Of a stretch of DNA of 32,541 nucleotides, positions 1 to 6,370 are shown piece after piece. How positions within the stretch are numbered: the stretch's first letter is position 1; the number at the start of each line of letters is the position of its first letter. The DNA is from DAITPV01 sp050692555 (GTDB lineage: Bacteria > Actinomycetota > UBA4738 > CALAEC01), in the NCBI GenBank assembly GCA_050692555.1, contig JBOGVS010000035.1:1-32541 (forward strand). Direction: 5' to 3'. A program made the translations under genes and the position numbers. A model generated the notes under the pieces. That model was not told the origin of the DNA and did not search any database. It saw only the letters and a list, made by a program, of their open reading frames with translations.

Positions 1-74
1 TGCCCCGTGCCCACGATGAGGACCCGGCCCACCCGGGCCGCGGCCTCGCGGGTCGTGCCGGCCGGCTCCCGCAT
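1..74 (-). CDS. tyrA: Prephenate dehydrogenase TyrA, N-terminal fragment cut by the window edge
   Basis: Only the first 24 codons are inside the window. The reading frame starts at ATG 74-72, which shares one base with the aroF stop codon (TGA 76-74); an in-frame GTG at 77-75 is an alternative start. After about 15 residues comes RVLIVGTG, the first strand and glycine-rich turn of a Rossmann fold, as expected for the NAD(P)-binding domain of prephenate dehydrogenase, which converts prephenate to 4-hydroxyphenylpyruvate for tyrosine. The family call rests mainly on this motif plus the position behind chorismate mutase and DAHP synthase. Another Rossmann enzyme is possible but less likely. Confidence 0.62.
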   Translation of the reverse strand, partial: MREPAGTTREAAARVGRVLIVGTG

Positions 75-1093
75 CACGCCGCCCCTCGGCCCAGCGCCTC
101 GCTCACTCGCCGCACGTCGTTCACCAGAGACCCGAACATCGCCGGGGTCAGAGACTGGGCGCCGTCGGAGAGCGCCTCGGCGGGATTCGGATGGACCTCG
201 ACCAACAACCCGTCGGCGCCGGCGGCCACCGCCGCGAGAGCCACCGGCGGGACCAGCTCCGCCCGCCCGGTGGCGTGGCTGGGATCCACCACCACCGGCA
301 GCGAGGTGAGCTGCTTCAGCACCGGCACCGCGTTGATGTCCAGGGTGAACCGCGTGGAGGTCTCGAACGTCCTGATGCCTCGCTCGCACACCGCCACCCG
401 GTCGTTGCCCTCGGCCAGCAGGTACTCGGCCGCCTGGAGGAGCTCCTCGATCGTGGAGCCCAGGCCTCGCTTGAGGAGGATGGCCTGGTCGGCGCCGCCG
501 GCGGCCCGGAGGAGCTGGAAGTTGGCCATGTTGCGGGCGCCGATCTGGAGGATGTCGGCGTGTTCGGCCACCAGCGGCACGTCGCCCGGACTCACCACCT
601 CGGTGATCACGGCCATCCCCAGGTCGTCGGCCACCTCACGGAGGAGACGGAGCCCCTTCTCCCCGAGGCCCTGGAAGCTGTACGGCGAGGTCCGCGGCTT
701 GAACGCCCCGCCGCGCAGGACCCTGACCCCCGCCGCCGACACCGCCTCGGCGGTCTCCCGGAGCTGGTCGCCGCTCTCCACGGCGCACGGGCCGGCCATC
801 ACCAGGACCCCGGACCCTCCGAGGCTGGCGCCGTTGGGAAGGTCGATGACCCGGTCCTGGGGGTGGAAGTCCCGGCTGGCGAGCTTGAACGAGTGGAGGA
901 TCCGGACCACCCGTTCCACGCCGTCCAGGGCCTCGAAGGCGTCGTCGGCGACCGGCCGCTCGTCCCCGATGACCCCGACCAGGGTGCGTTCCTGGCCCTG
1001 GGACAGGTGGGCTCGGAACCCCAGGGACTGGACCCGGTCGACCACCGCGGCCAACTGGCCGGCGGTGTGCCCGGCGCGCATGACGATGATCAT
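74..1093 (-). CDS. aroF: 3-deoxy-7-phosphoheptulonate (DAHP) synthase, class I beta with N-terminal regulatory domain
   Basis: The enzyme condenses phosphoenolpyruvate and erythrose 4-phosphate to DAHP, the first step of the shikimate pathway, in the cytosol. The 339-residue length matches the Thermotoga-type enzyme. Residues 1-70 (MIIVMRAGHTAGQLAAVV onward) form the ferredoxin-like regulatory domain. The TIM barrel carries MAGPCAVES, GGAFKPRTSPYSFQGLG, QIGARNMANF, LLKRGLGSTIEE and VVDPSHATG, which include the known substrate and metal-binding residues. I chose ATG 1093 because GGGAGG sits six bases upstream; the open frame runs further 5-prime but overlaps aroH. ATG 1093-1091 overlaps the aroH stop by four bases (ATGA), so the two are probably translationally coupled. 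In this family the N-terminal domain senses Tyr or Phe. Control by the upstream aromatic attenuator is inferred. Confidence 0.95.
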   Translation of the reverse strand: MIIVMRAGHTAGQLAAVVDRVQSLGFRAHLSQGQERTLVGVIGDERPVADDAFEALDGVERVVRILHSFKLASRDFHPQDRVIDLPNGASLGGSGVLVMAGPCAVESGDQLRETAEAVSAAGVRVLRGGAFKPRTSPYSFQGLGEKGLRLLREVADDLGMAVITEVVSPGDVPLVAEHADILQIGARNMANFQLLRAAGGADQAILLKRGLGSTIEELLQAAEYLLAEGNDRVAVCERGIRTFETSTRFTLDINAVPVLKQLTSLPVVVDPSHATGRAELVPPVALAAVAAGADGLLVEVHPNPAEALSDGAQSLTPAMFGSLVNDVRRVSEALGRGAA

Positions 1094-1470
1094 CGCCGTC
1101 CTCCCGTGGCCAGGTCGGGCCGCAACATCGACGCGCCCCGGAGGTACACGTGCCGGATTTGATCCTGCGACGCCGAGGTGTTCCACAGCACCAGGACCCG
1201 AAGGCAGCGGGCCAGCGCGGGGTCGCCGCCGTGCTCGCGGGTCTGGATCAGGGGAACCCGCGACCACCCCGCGGTCCGCGCCGCCGCGGCGGGGTTCCCG
1301 CCGGCCAGGTCGTCGGTGAGCGTGAACATCACCGCGGCCACGTCGTCCAGGCGGCAGCCGTTGGCTTCGACCACCGCGTCGAGCAGCTCGAGGGTGGCTG
1401 CCTCGATGCCGCCGTCCTCGACCGTGGTGGCCCCCCGGATCCCCCGGCAGGCGATGGTCGCCTCGGTCAC
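1090..1470 (-). CDS. aroH: Chorismate mutase, monofunctional AroH type
   Basis: It rearranges chorismate to prephenate, feeding tyrA here and pheA at the far end of the divergent cluster. The 126 residues match the Bacillus subtilis AroH length. CRGIRGATTVE at the N-terminus and QIRHVYLRGASMLRPDL near the C-terminus are the signatures of the trimeric AroH fold, including active-site Arg and Tyr residues. GTG 1470 was chosen as the start because GGGGAGG lies six bases upstream; a TTG at 1488 would place that ribosome site inside the gene. It is the first structural gene behind an attenuator (1484-1630) and overlaps aroF by four bases. Confidence 0.95.
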   Translation of the reverse strand: MTEATIACRGIRGATTVEDGGIEAATLELLDAVVEANGCRLDDVAAVMFTLTDDLAGGNPAAAARTAGWSRVPLIQTREHGGDPALARCLRVLVLWNTSASQDQIRHVYLRGASMLRPDLATGGRR

Positions 1471-1483
1471 GTCACTCCTCCCC

Positions 1484-1521
1484 AACAAACGAAAAAGGCG
1501 CGGAGCCCGGCTCCACGCCTT
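1484..1521 (-). terminator. Attenuator terminator of the aroH-aroF-tyrA operon
   Basis: Read on the minus strand, positions 1521-1495 form a 12-bp stem (AAGGCGTGGAGC with GCTCCGCGCCTT, one T-G wobble) with a 3-nt CGG loop. A T-rich tail, TTTCGTTTGTT, follows to 1484. It stands 14 bases before the aroH GTG, so it can only act on transcripts entering aroH. Its 5-prime arm is also the 3-prime arm of a competing antiterminator. Confidence 0.88.
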
Positions 1522-1588
1522 CCCGTCTGCTGCTCTGTCGGTTGTGCTACCCGCTGCCGCTCCTCCGGGAAGGCGTGGCCGAGCTCCA
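1513..1588 (-). promoter_or_regulatory. Antiterminator of the aromatic attenuator
   Basis: On the minus strand CCACGCCTTCCCG (1578-1566) is perfectly complementary to CGGGAAGGCGTGG (1525-1513), giving a 13-bp stem. With a 2-nt AG bulge it extends by nine more pairs, from GGAGCTCGG (1587-1579) to CCGGGCTCC (1510-1502). The 3-prime arm contains most of the terminator 5-prime arm, so the two structures exclude each other. The 5-prime arm lies inside the leader ORF just after the aromatic codons, where a ribosome translating to the stop codon would block it. This is inferred from sequence complementarity only. Confidence 0.82.
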
Positions 1589-1630
1589 GTAATAGAAGCC
1601 GAACGCGCGCCAGCCGTTCCCGTGCGACAT
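1547..1630 (-). CDS. Aromatic amino-acid leader peptide of the aro operon
   Basis: A 27-residue ORF starting ATG 1630 and ending TAG 1549-1547. It reads MSHGNGW, then RAFGFYYWSS, then a Ser/Arg/Gly-rich tail. The block TTC GGC TTC TAT TAC TGG (1603-1586), with another TGG at 1613-1611, places two Phe, two Tyr and two Trp codons together, so starvation for any aromatic amino acid could stall the ribosome. The ORF lies between a promoter and the terminator/antiterminator pair. No Shine-Dalgarno is visible; the predicted transcript start is only about 2-4 bases before the ATG, so it is probably translated as a leaderless message. Confidence 0.85.
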   Translation of the reverse strand: MSHGNGWRAFGFYYWSSATPSRRSGSG

Positions 1631-1639
1631 CAGGCCGTC

Positions 1640-1668
1640 AGTGTGAGGGCTCGAGCGGCGCACGTCAA
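1640..1668 (-). promoter_or_regulatory. Promoter of the aro leader and aroH-aroF-tyrA
   Basis: TTGACG (1668-1663), a 17-base spacer and CACACT (1645-1640) on the minus strand. It starts ten bases after the ilvD stop codon, so the aro genes can be transcribed separately from ilvD. The -10 box is a weak match (A2, A4, T6). The predicted start near 1633 is almost at the leader-peptide ATG. Confidence 0.6.
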
Positions 1669-1677
1669 GGGGCCCGC

Positions 1678-3354
1678 TCAACCACACACGGCGCCCTTCG
1701 AGGCGCTGCCGACCAGGCGGGCGTACTTGGCCAGGGCTCCGGACGTGTACCGGGGCGGGGGAGGGATCCAGGCGTCCAGGCGTCGCCGGAGCTCCTCCTC
1801 GGGCACCTCCAGGTCGATCCGCCGGGCGTCGCCGTCGATCGACACCTGATCCCCGTCCTGAACCGCGGCGATCGGGCCGCCGTCGGCGGCCTCGGGGGCC
1901 ACGTGGCCGACCATCAACCCCCGGGTGGCCCCGCTGAACCGCCCGTCGGTCACCAGGGCCAGGGCACCGAGCCCCGCGCCTGCCACCGCGGCGGTCACCG
2001 CAAGCATTTCGCGCATCCCCGGCCCGCCTCGCGGTCCCTCATGACGGATCACCAGGACGTCGCCGGCACGTACGTGCCTCCCCGCCACTGCGGCGAAGCA
2101 GTCCTCCTCCGAGTCGAACACCCGCGCCGGTCCTCGGTGCGACGTCCGTTCGGTGGCCGCCAGCTTCACCACGGCGCCGTCGGGGGCCAGGGACCCGCGG
2201 AGGATGGCCAGGCCGCCCTCCGGATGGATCGGGTCGGAGATCGGCCGGACCACCTCTTGGTCTGGTGGGAGCCCCGCGGTCTCGAGGTTCTCAGCCACCG
2301 TCGTCCCCGTCACCGTCGTGGCGTCGCCGTTCAGGAGCCCCGCCTCGAAGAGCTCTCGCATAACCGCCGGCACGCCTCCCGCACGGTCGAGGTCGGCCAT
2401 CACGTACCGGCCCCCGGGGCGGAGGTCGGCGATGTGAGGGATCCGCCGGGCGATCCGGTCGAAGTCGTCGATCGCCAGGTTGACCCGGGCCTCGTGGGCG
2501 ATGGCCAGGAGGTGGAGGACCGCGTTCGTCGACCCGCCCACCGCGGCCACCACGGCGATGGCGTTCTCCAGGGCCTCACGGGTGATGATGGCTCGGGCCG
2601 TGACGCCCCGCTCCACCAGTCCCCCCACGGCCTTCCCGGCATCCCGAGCCGCCCGGCCCCGCCGGGGGTCCACCGCCGGGGGAGAGGCCGATCCGGGCAG
2701 CGACATCCCCAACGCTTCTACCGCGCAGGCCATGGTGTTGGCGGTGTACATCCCGGCGCACGAGCCGGGGCCCGGGCACGCCACCCGCTCCAGGCCCCGG
2801 AGCTCCTCCTCGCTCATCTTGCCGGCCTCGGCCGCCCCCACCGCCTCGAACACGTCCTGGATGGTCACGTCTCGGTCTCGCCAGCGCCCGGGCAGGATGG
2901 TTCCCCCGTACAGGAACACCGCGGGAAGGTCGAGCCGGGCCGCGGCCATCACCATGCCGGGGAGCGACTTGTCGCAGCCGGCGATGGTCACCAGGGCGTC
3001 GAAGCGCTCGGCGTGAGCCACCAACTCCACGGAGTCGGCGATCAGCTCCCGGGAGACCAGCGAGGCTCGCATCCCCTCGTGCCCCATGGCGATCCCGTCG
3101 GACACCGCGATCGTGGTGAACTCCACCGGCACCGCGCCGCCGTCCCGGACCCCGACCTTGGCCTGGTCGGCCAGGCGGTCGAGGTGGAAGTTGCACGGCG
3201 TGACCTCGTTCCACGAGGACGCCACCCCGACCTGGGGCTTGTCGAAGTCCTCGTCGGAGAACCCCACGGCCCGGAGCATCGCTCGGGCCGGAGCTCGTTC
3301 GATTCCTTCGGTGACGTCGCGGCTGCGTCGCCTGGTGTCGGTGATGCGATCCAT
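1678..3354 (-). CDS. ilvD: Dihydroxy-acid dehydratase
   Basis: It dehydrates 2,3-dihydroxy-3-methylbutanoate and its isoleucine-pathway homologue to the 2-keto acids, the step between ilvC and ilvE. The 558 residues are normal for the family. Three cysteines at the iron-sulfur positions are visible in VTPCNFHLD, AGCDKSLPGM and PGSCAGMYTANTM, the pattern of [2Fe-2S]-type enzymes. GGSTNAVLHL and DGRFSGATRGLMVGH are further signatures. ATG 3354 has GGAGG (3367-3363) eight bases upstream; the open frame runs on through the assembly gap, but that part is not coding. The gene is divergent from the ilvB operon and lies just upstream of the aro attenuator on the same strand. Confidence 0.96.
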   Translation of the reverse strand: MDRITDTRRRSRDVTEGIERAPARAMLRAVGFSDEDFDKPQVGVASSWNEVTPCNFHLDRLADQAKVGVRDGGAVPVEFTTIAVSDGIAMGHEGMRASLVSRELIADSVELVAHAERFDALVTIAGCDKSLPGMVMAAARLDLPAVFLYGGTILPGRWRDRDVTIQDVFEAVGAAEAGKMSEEELRGLERVACPGPGSCAGMYTANTMACAVEALGMSLPGSASPPAVDPRRGRAARDAGKAVGGLVERGVTARAIITREALENAIAVVAAVGGSTNAVLHLLAIAHEARVNLAIDDFDRIARRIPHIADLRPGGRYVMADLDRAGGVPAVMRELFEAGLLNGDATTVTGTTVAENLETAGLPPDQEVVRPISDPIHPEGGLAILRGSLAPDGAVVKLAATERTSHRGPARVFDSEEDCFAAVAGRHVRAGDVLVIRHEGPRGGPGMREMLAVTAAVAGAGLGALALVTDGRFSGATRGLMVGHVAPEAADGGPIAAVQDGDQVSIDGDARRIDLEVPEEELRRRLDAWIPPPPRYTSGALAKYARLVGSASKGAVCG

Positions 3355-3362
3355 GTGCGTGG

Positions 3363-3383
3363 CCTCCGAGAACCACCAGGATA
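3363..3383 (-). promoter_or_regulatory. Probable ilvD promoter (-10) and ribosome binding site
   Basis: On the minus strand TATCCT (3383-3378) fits the actinobacterial TANNNT -10 pattern, and GGAGG (3367-3363) is eight bases from the ilvD ATG. No convincing -35 box is visible at 17-19 bases; TTCACC lies 19 bases upstream. The predicted 5-prime untranslated region of about 17 bases would just hold the ribosome site. Confidence 0.4.
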
Positions 3384-3421
3384 GCGGCCGGCGGCGAACC
3401 GAGGTGAACGTTCCGGCCCTT

Positions 3422-3579
3422 GCCTTGACAAGCGAGTGTGGCTCCCCCAGNNNNNNNNNNNNNNNNNNNNNNNNNNNNNNNNNNNNNNNNNNNNNNNNNN
3501 NNNNNNNNNNNNNNNNNNNNNNNNNNNNNNNNNNNNNNNNNNNNNNNNNNGCCTTGACAAGCGAGTGTGGCTCCCCCAG
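3422..3579. repeat. 29-bp direct repeat flanking the assembly gap
   Basis: The 29 bases 3422-3450 immediately before the run of N are identical to 3551-3579 immediately after it. The second copy contains the -35 box of the ilv promoter. The simplest explanation is that two contig ends overlap by 29 bases, too short for the assembler to merge. In that case the genome has one copy and no missing sequence. Confidence 0.85.
3451..3550. other. Assembly gap of exactly 100 N
   Basis: One hundred N in the divergent intergenic region between ilvD and the ilvB leader. A round 100 is the usual placeholder for a gap of unknown size. The identical 29-base flanks suggest the real gap is zero or negative. 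Apart from the gap, the 3355-3786 interval holds the two divergent promoters, the ilv leader peptide and the terminator described separately. Confidence 0.97.
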
Positions 3580-3582
3580 AAT
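3554..3582 (+). promoter_or_regulatory. Promoter of the ilvB-pheA operon
   Basis: A perfect TTGACA (3554-3559), a 17-base spacer and CAGAAT (3577-3582, four of six consensus bases). The expected transcript start near 3589 is about five bases before the leader-peptide ATG at 3594. The -35 box lies within CTTGACAAG, a small interrupted palindrome that might also bind a regulator. Confidence 0.65.
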
Positions 3583-3593
3583 GCCGTTTCGAG

Positions 3594-3653
3594 ATGAGAG
3601 CGACCGCACAGCCTTCGAGCACCACGCGGCACGCCCTCGTACTTATTACGTAG
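3594..3653 (+). CDS. Branched-chain amino-acid leader peptide of the ilv-leu operon
   Basis: A 19-residue ORF, MRATAQPSSTTRHALVLIT, ending in TAG 3651-3653. The codons just before the end are CTC GTA CTT ATT: Leu-Val-Leu-Ile, one run covering all three branched-chain amino acids. GTA, CTT and ATT are A/T-rich codons that are scarce in the neighbouring genes, which would increase stalling. It lies directly behind a promoter and ahead of an intrinsic terminator, the arrangement known for ilvB leaders in other actinobacteria. No Shine-Dalgarno is visible; the transcript probably starts within a few bases of the ATG. Confidence 0.82.
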   Translation: MRATAQPSSTTRHALVLIT

Positions 3654-3687
3654 GCGCGCCCGGGCCCCCGACGCCCGGCTGCGCGCC
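3653..3687 (+). promoter_or_regulatory. GC-rich hairpin at the leader-peptide stop codon
   Basis: GGCGCG (3653-3658) pairs with CGCGCC (3682-3687), and inside it CCGGGC (3660-3665) pairs with GCCCGG (3673-3678), with a 7-nt loop. It begins at the last base of the leader stop codon. A ribosome stalled on the Leu-Val-Leu-Ile codons or at the stop would therefore cover its 5-prime side. It is probably part of the attenuator, but I could not find a clear antiterminator pairing that uses the terminator arms. Confidence 0.6.
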
Positions 3688-3724
3688 GAGAGACCACTCG
3701 ATCGAGTGGTCTTTCTGTTTTCTC
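3688..3724 (+). terminator. Attenuator terminator before the ilvB operon
   Basis: Positions 3691-3712 are a perfect 22-base palindrome (arms AGACCACTCGA and TCGAGTGGTCT), extended by three outer pairs from 3688 to 3715. The T-rich tail TGTTTTCT follows. It is oriented for plus-strand transcripts and stands about 60 bases before the first structural gene, so it would stop transcription unless relieved. Confidence 0.85.
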
Positions 3725-3786
3725 CCCAGGAGATCTCGCGCAGCCGGAGTGCGGACCCGTGCGCTCGGAAAGAGGAGGGACGGGAG

Positions 3787-4077
3787 ATGCGCTTCGACAT
3801 CTACGACGGCGCCAGGAGCGTCGGCACGGTGCTGTGGGAAGGCCCCGGACAGGTTCGCCTGGAGGTGGAGGACCGCCGGGACCGGGAGTTCCTGACTCGG
3901 TACTTCACCACGGAGGTCACCTACCTGACCGCCGGCTTCGACGAAGATAGCGACGGCACCCACAGCCGGCGGCGGGACTGGTCGCCGTGGGAGTTCCAGC
4001 GAGCCTGCCGGTCCCTGGCCGGGTACCAGATGGTGGCCCAGCCCGCCGGTCCCGTCGAGGAACGCGAGGGGGCATGA
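3787..4077 (+). CDS. Uncharacterised 96-residue protein leading the ilv operon
   Basis: I do not recognise this family. The protein starts MRFDIYDGARSVGTVLWEG and continues with a beta-rich-looking segment (GQVRLEVEDRRDREFLTRYF). It contains DWSPWEFQRACRSL near residues 67-80 and an acidic, Pro-containing tail. No signal peptide or membrane segment is seen. ATG 3787 follows a GAGGAGGGA ribosome site. The stop overlaps the ilvB ATG by four bases (ATGA), so it is probably co-translated with ilvB and sits under the ilv attenuator. A role linked to acetohydroxyacid synthase or its regulation is conceivable from position alone. Confidence 0.8.
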   Translation: MRFDIYDGARSVGTVLWEGPGQVRLEVEDRRDREFLTRYFTTEVTYLTAGFDEDSDGTHSRRRDWSPWEFQRACRSLAGYQMVAQPAGPVEEREGA

Positions 4078-5819
4078 CGGTCACCGGCGCCCGGGCCCTG
4101 ATCGCCAGCCTCGAGCGGGAGGGTGTCGATGTCGTCTTCGGCATCCCCGGCGGGGCCATCCTGCCCGCCTACGACCCCCTGCTGGACTCGCCGGTCCGCC
4201 ACGTGCTGATGCGCCACGAGCAGGGGGCCGGCCACGCCGCCGAGGGATATGCGCACGCCACCGGCCGTCCGGGGGTGTGCATGGCCACGTCGGGGCCGGG
4301 GGGCTGCAACCTGGTGACTGCTCTGGCCGACGCGATGATGGACTCGGTTCCGGTGGTGGCCATCACCGGTCAGGTCCCCACCTCGGTGGTGGGGAACGAC
4401 GCGTTCCAGGAAGCCAACGTCACCGGGATCACCATGCCGGTGACCAAGCACAACTGGCTGGTCACCGACCCGGGTGACATCCCCGGCGTGGTCCACGAGG
4501 CCTTCCACATCGCCACCACCGGCCGCCCCGGCCCCGTGCTCATCGACGTCCCCAAGGACGTGCTCCTTGCCGAGACCGAGTCCCGGTGGCCGGACCAGGT
4601 GGATCTTCCCGGGTACCGCCCCACGATCCGGGGCAACCCCCGGCAGGTCCGCGAGGCCGTCACGCTGATCCGGGAGTCGGAGCGTCCGGTGATCTACGCG
4701 GGTGGCGGGATCCTCCGGGCCCAGGCCTCGGACGAGCTGTTCCGGCTGGCCACCGCGGGCGACCTCCCCGTGGTCACCACGCTGATGGGGCGGGGCGCGT
4801 TCCCCGACTCACACCCCCTGGCGCTGGGGATGCCGGGGATGCACGGCTCGTACTGGGCCGTCACCGCGATGCAGAAGGCCGACCTGCTGATCGCCCTCGG
4901 CGTGCGGTTCGACGACCGGGTCACCGGCAACCTGGCGGCGTTCGCTCCGGGCGCCAGGGTGATCCACGTGGACGTCGATCCCGCGGAGATCGGCAAGAAC
5001 CGCGCCGCGGACGTCCCCATCGTGGGAGACGCCAAGCCGGTGATCGCCGACCTGGCTGAAACCCTGGAGGCCGAGCAGGCCGAGCGGGGGCGGCCCGACC
5101 GGTCCTCGTGGCTGGCCACGATCGACGACTGGCGGACCCGCTACCCCCTCCGGTACGAGCAGGAGGACGGCGGGCCGGTCAAGCCTCAGTTCGTCATCGA
5201 GCGGCTCCGGGAAGCGTTTGGGACCGACACCGTGGTGGTCTCGGGGGTCGGCCAGCACCAGATGTGGACCTCGCAGTTCTGGACGTTCGACCGGCCCAAC
5301 ACGTGGATCAACTCCGGCGGTCTGGGGACCATGGGGTTCGCCGTCCCCGCGGCCGTTGGCGCCAAGGCCGGCCGCCCGGACGCCCGGGTGCTGGCCATCG
5401 ACGGCGACGGCTGCTTCCAGATGACCGCCCAGGAGCTGGCCACCGCCACCACCGAGGGATTCCCGATCACCGTGGCCATCATCAACAACGCCTACCTGGG
5501 GATGGTCCGGCAGTGGCAGGAGCTGTTCTACGACCGTCGGGAGTCCCAGGTGTACCTGTCCCACGACGTGCCCGACTACGCCAAGCTCGCCGAGGCGTAC
5601 GGGTGCATCGGGCTCCGGGCGGAGACCGCGGAGGACGTCGACCCGGTGATCGACAAGGCCCTGTCGGTCGACGACCGTCCGCTGGTCATCGACTTCCGGT
5701 GCGACCCCGCGGAGATGTGCTTCCCGATGATCCCCGCGGGAGGCTCGAACGACGACATCATCCTGGGACCCAAGGAGTCCGAGCCGACCGGCGATCCGCA
5801 GGAGGCTCCGGTCGCATGA
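4074..5819 (+). CDS. ilvB: Acetolactate (acetohydroxyacid) synthase large subunit
   Basis: A thiamine-diphosphate enzyme that condenses pyruvate with pyruvate or 2-oxobutyrate, the first common step to valine, leucine and isoleucine. The 581 residues have the three-domain layout of the family. N-terminal FGIPGGAILPAYDPL and RHEQGAGHAAEGYA carry the catalytic Glu (E49). The C-terminal cofactor motif starts IDGDGCFQM and ends about 25 residues later at INNAYLGMVRQWQ. GPGGCNLVTALADA is also diagnostic. ATG 4074 overlaps the upstream gene (ATGA), and the stop overlaps ilvN (ATGA). It works as a complex with IlvN, which gives valine feedback control in the family. Confidence 0.97.
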   Translation: MTVTGARALIASLEREGVDVVFGIPGGAILPAYDPLLDSPVRHVLMRHEQGAGHAAEGYAHATGRPGVCMATSGPGGCNLVTALADAMMDSVPVVAITGQVPTSVVGNDAFQEANVTGITMPVTKHNWLVTDPGDIPGVVHEAFHIATTGRPGPVLIDVPKDVLLAETESRWPDQVDLPGYRPTIRGNPRQVREAVTLIRESERPVIYAGGGILRAQASDELFRLATAGDLPVVTTLMGRGAFPDSHPLALGMPGMHGSYWAVTAMQKADLLIALGVRFDDRVTGNLAAFAPGARVIHVDVDPAEIGKNRAADVPIVGDAKPVIADLAETLEAEQAERGRPDRSSWLATIDDWRTRYPLRYEQEDGGPVKPQFVIERLREAFGTDTVVVSGVGQHQMWTSQFWTFDRPNTWINSGGLGTMGFAVPAAVGAKAGRPDARVLAIDGDGCFQMTAQELATATTEGFPITVAIINNAYLGMVRQWQELFYDRRESQVYLSHDVPDYAKLAEAYGCIGLRAETAEDVDPVIDKALSVDDRPLVIDFRCDPAEMCFPMIPAGGSNDDIILGPKESEPTGDPQEAPVA

Positions 5820-6334
5820 GCCTGCACACCATCTCCGTTCTGGTGGAGGACAAGCCGGGAGTCCTGGCGCGGGTGTCGAACCTGTTCGCCCGGCGAGGCT
5901 TCAACATCCACTCGCTGGCCGTGGGGACTACGGAAGAGCGGGGACGGTCCCGGATGACCATCGTGGTGGAGATCACCGCCAAGCCCCTGGAGCAGGTCAC
6001 GAAGCAGCTCAACAAGCTGATCAACGTGCTGAAGGTGGTGGAGCTCCGGCCGGGGGAGGCCGTGGAGCGGGAGCTGGCCCTGTTCAAGGTTCGCGCGGAG
6101 GGAGACGCCCGGTCGGGGGTGATCGAGACCGCCTCCATCTTCCGGGCCCGGGTGGTGGACGTCACCCACACCACGCTGGCTGTGGAGGTCACCGGCACCC
6201 CGGACAAGGTGGAAGCCCTCCGGGAGCTGCTCGAGGGGTTCGGGATCGAGGAGATCGTACGCACGGGCCGGGTGGCTCTCGCTCGCGGCGAGCGGGACCG
6301 AGGCCCCCGACTCGAAAGCATCGCCACGGCATAG
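5816..6334 (+). CDS. ilvN: Acetolactate synthase small (regulatory) subunit
   Basis: The 172-residue protein begins with an ACT domain (HTISVLVEDKPGVLARVSNL, then GFNIHSLAVG), the valine-binding module of the family. A C-terminal domain of about 85 residues with FKVRAEGDARSGVIETASIF follows. It activates IlvB and confers feedback inhibition. ATG 5816 overlaps the ilvB stop by four bases, with AGGAGG about ten bases upstream. A 36-base gap separates it from ilvC, the only real intergenic space in this operon; it holds the ilvC ribosome site and no visible terminator. Confidence 0.96.
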   Translation: MSLHTISVLVEDKPGVLARVSNLFARRGFNIHSLAVGTTEERGRSRMTIVVEITAKPLEQVTKQLNKLINVLKVVELRPGEAVERELALFKVRAEGDARSGVIETASIFRARVVDVTHTTLAVEVTGTPDKVEALRELLEGFGIEEIVRTGRVALARGERDRGPRLESIATA

Positions 6335-6370
6335 GCGGCAGCGCCCGCCACGACACCGGGAGGAGACGAC

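Noticed and set aside
1150..3384. Long plus-strand open frames antisense to ilvD
   Set aside because: They are Pro/Arg/Gly/His-rich products of a GC-rich third-position bias opposite a clear ilvD gene; no domains or ribosome sites.
3422..3579. Two 29-base direct repeats as possible CRISPR repeats with a masked spacer
   Set aside because: Only two copies exist, they coincide exactly with the edges of a 100-N placeholder, no cas genes are present, and the second copy contains a sensible promoter. Contig-end overlap explains them.
3691..3712. The 22-base palindrome as a repressor operator
   Set aside because: It lies downstream of the promoter, after a branched-chain leader peptide, and is followed by a T-rich tail. 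An attenuator terminator fits better, although protein binding is not excluded.
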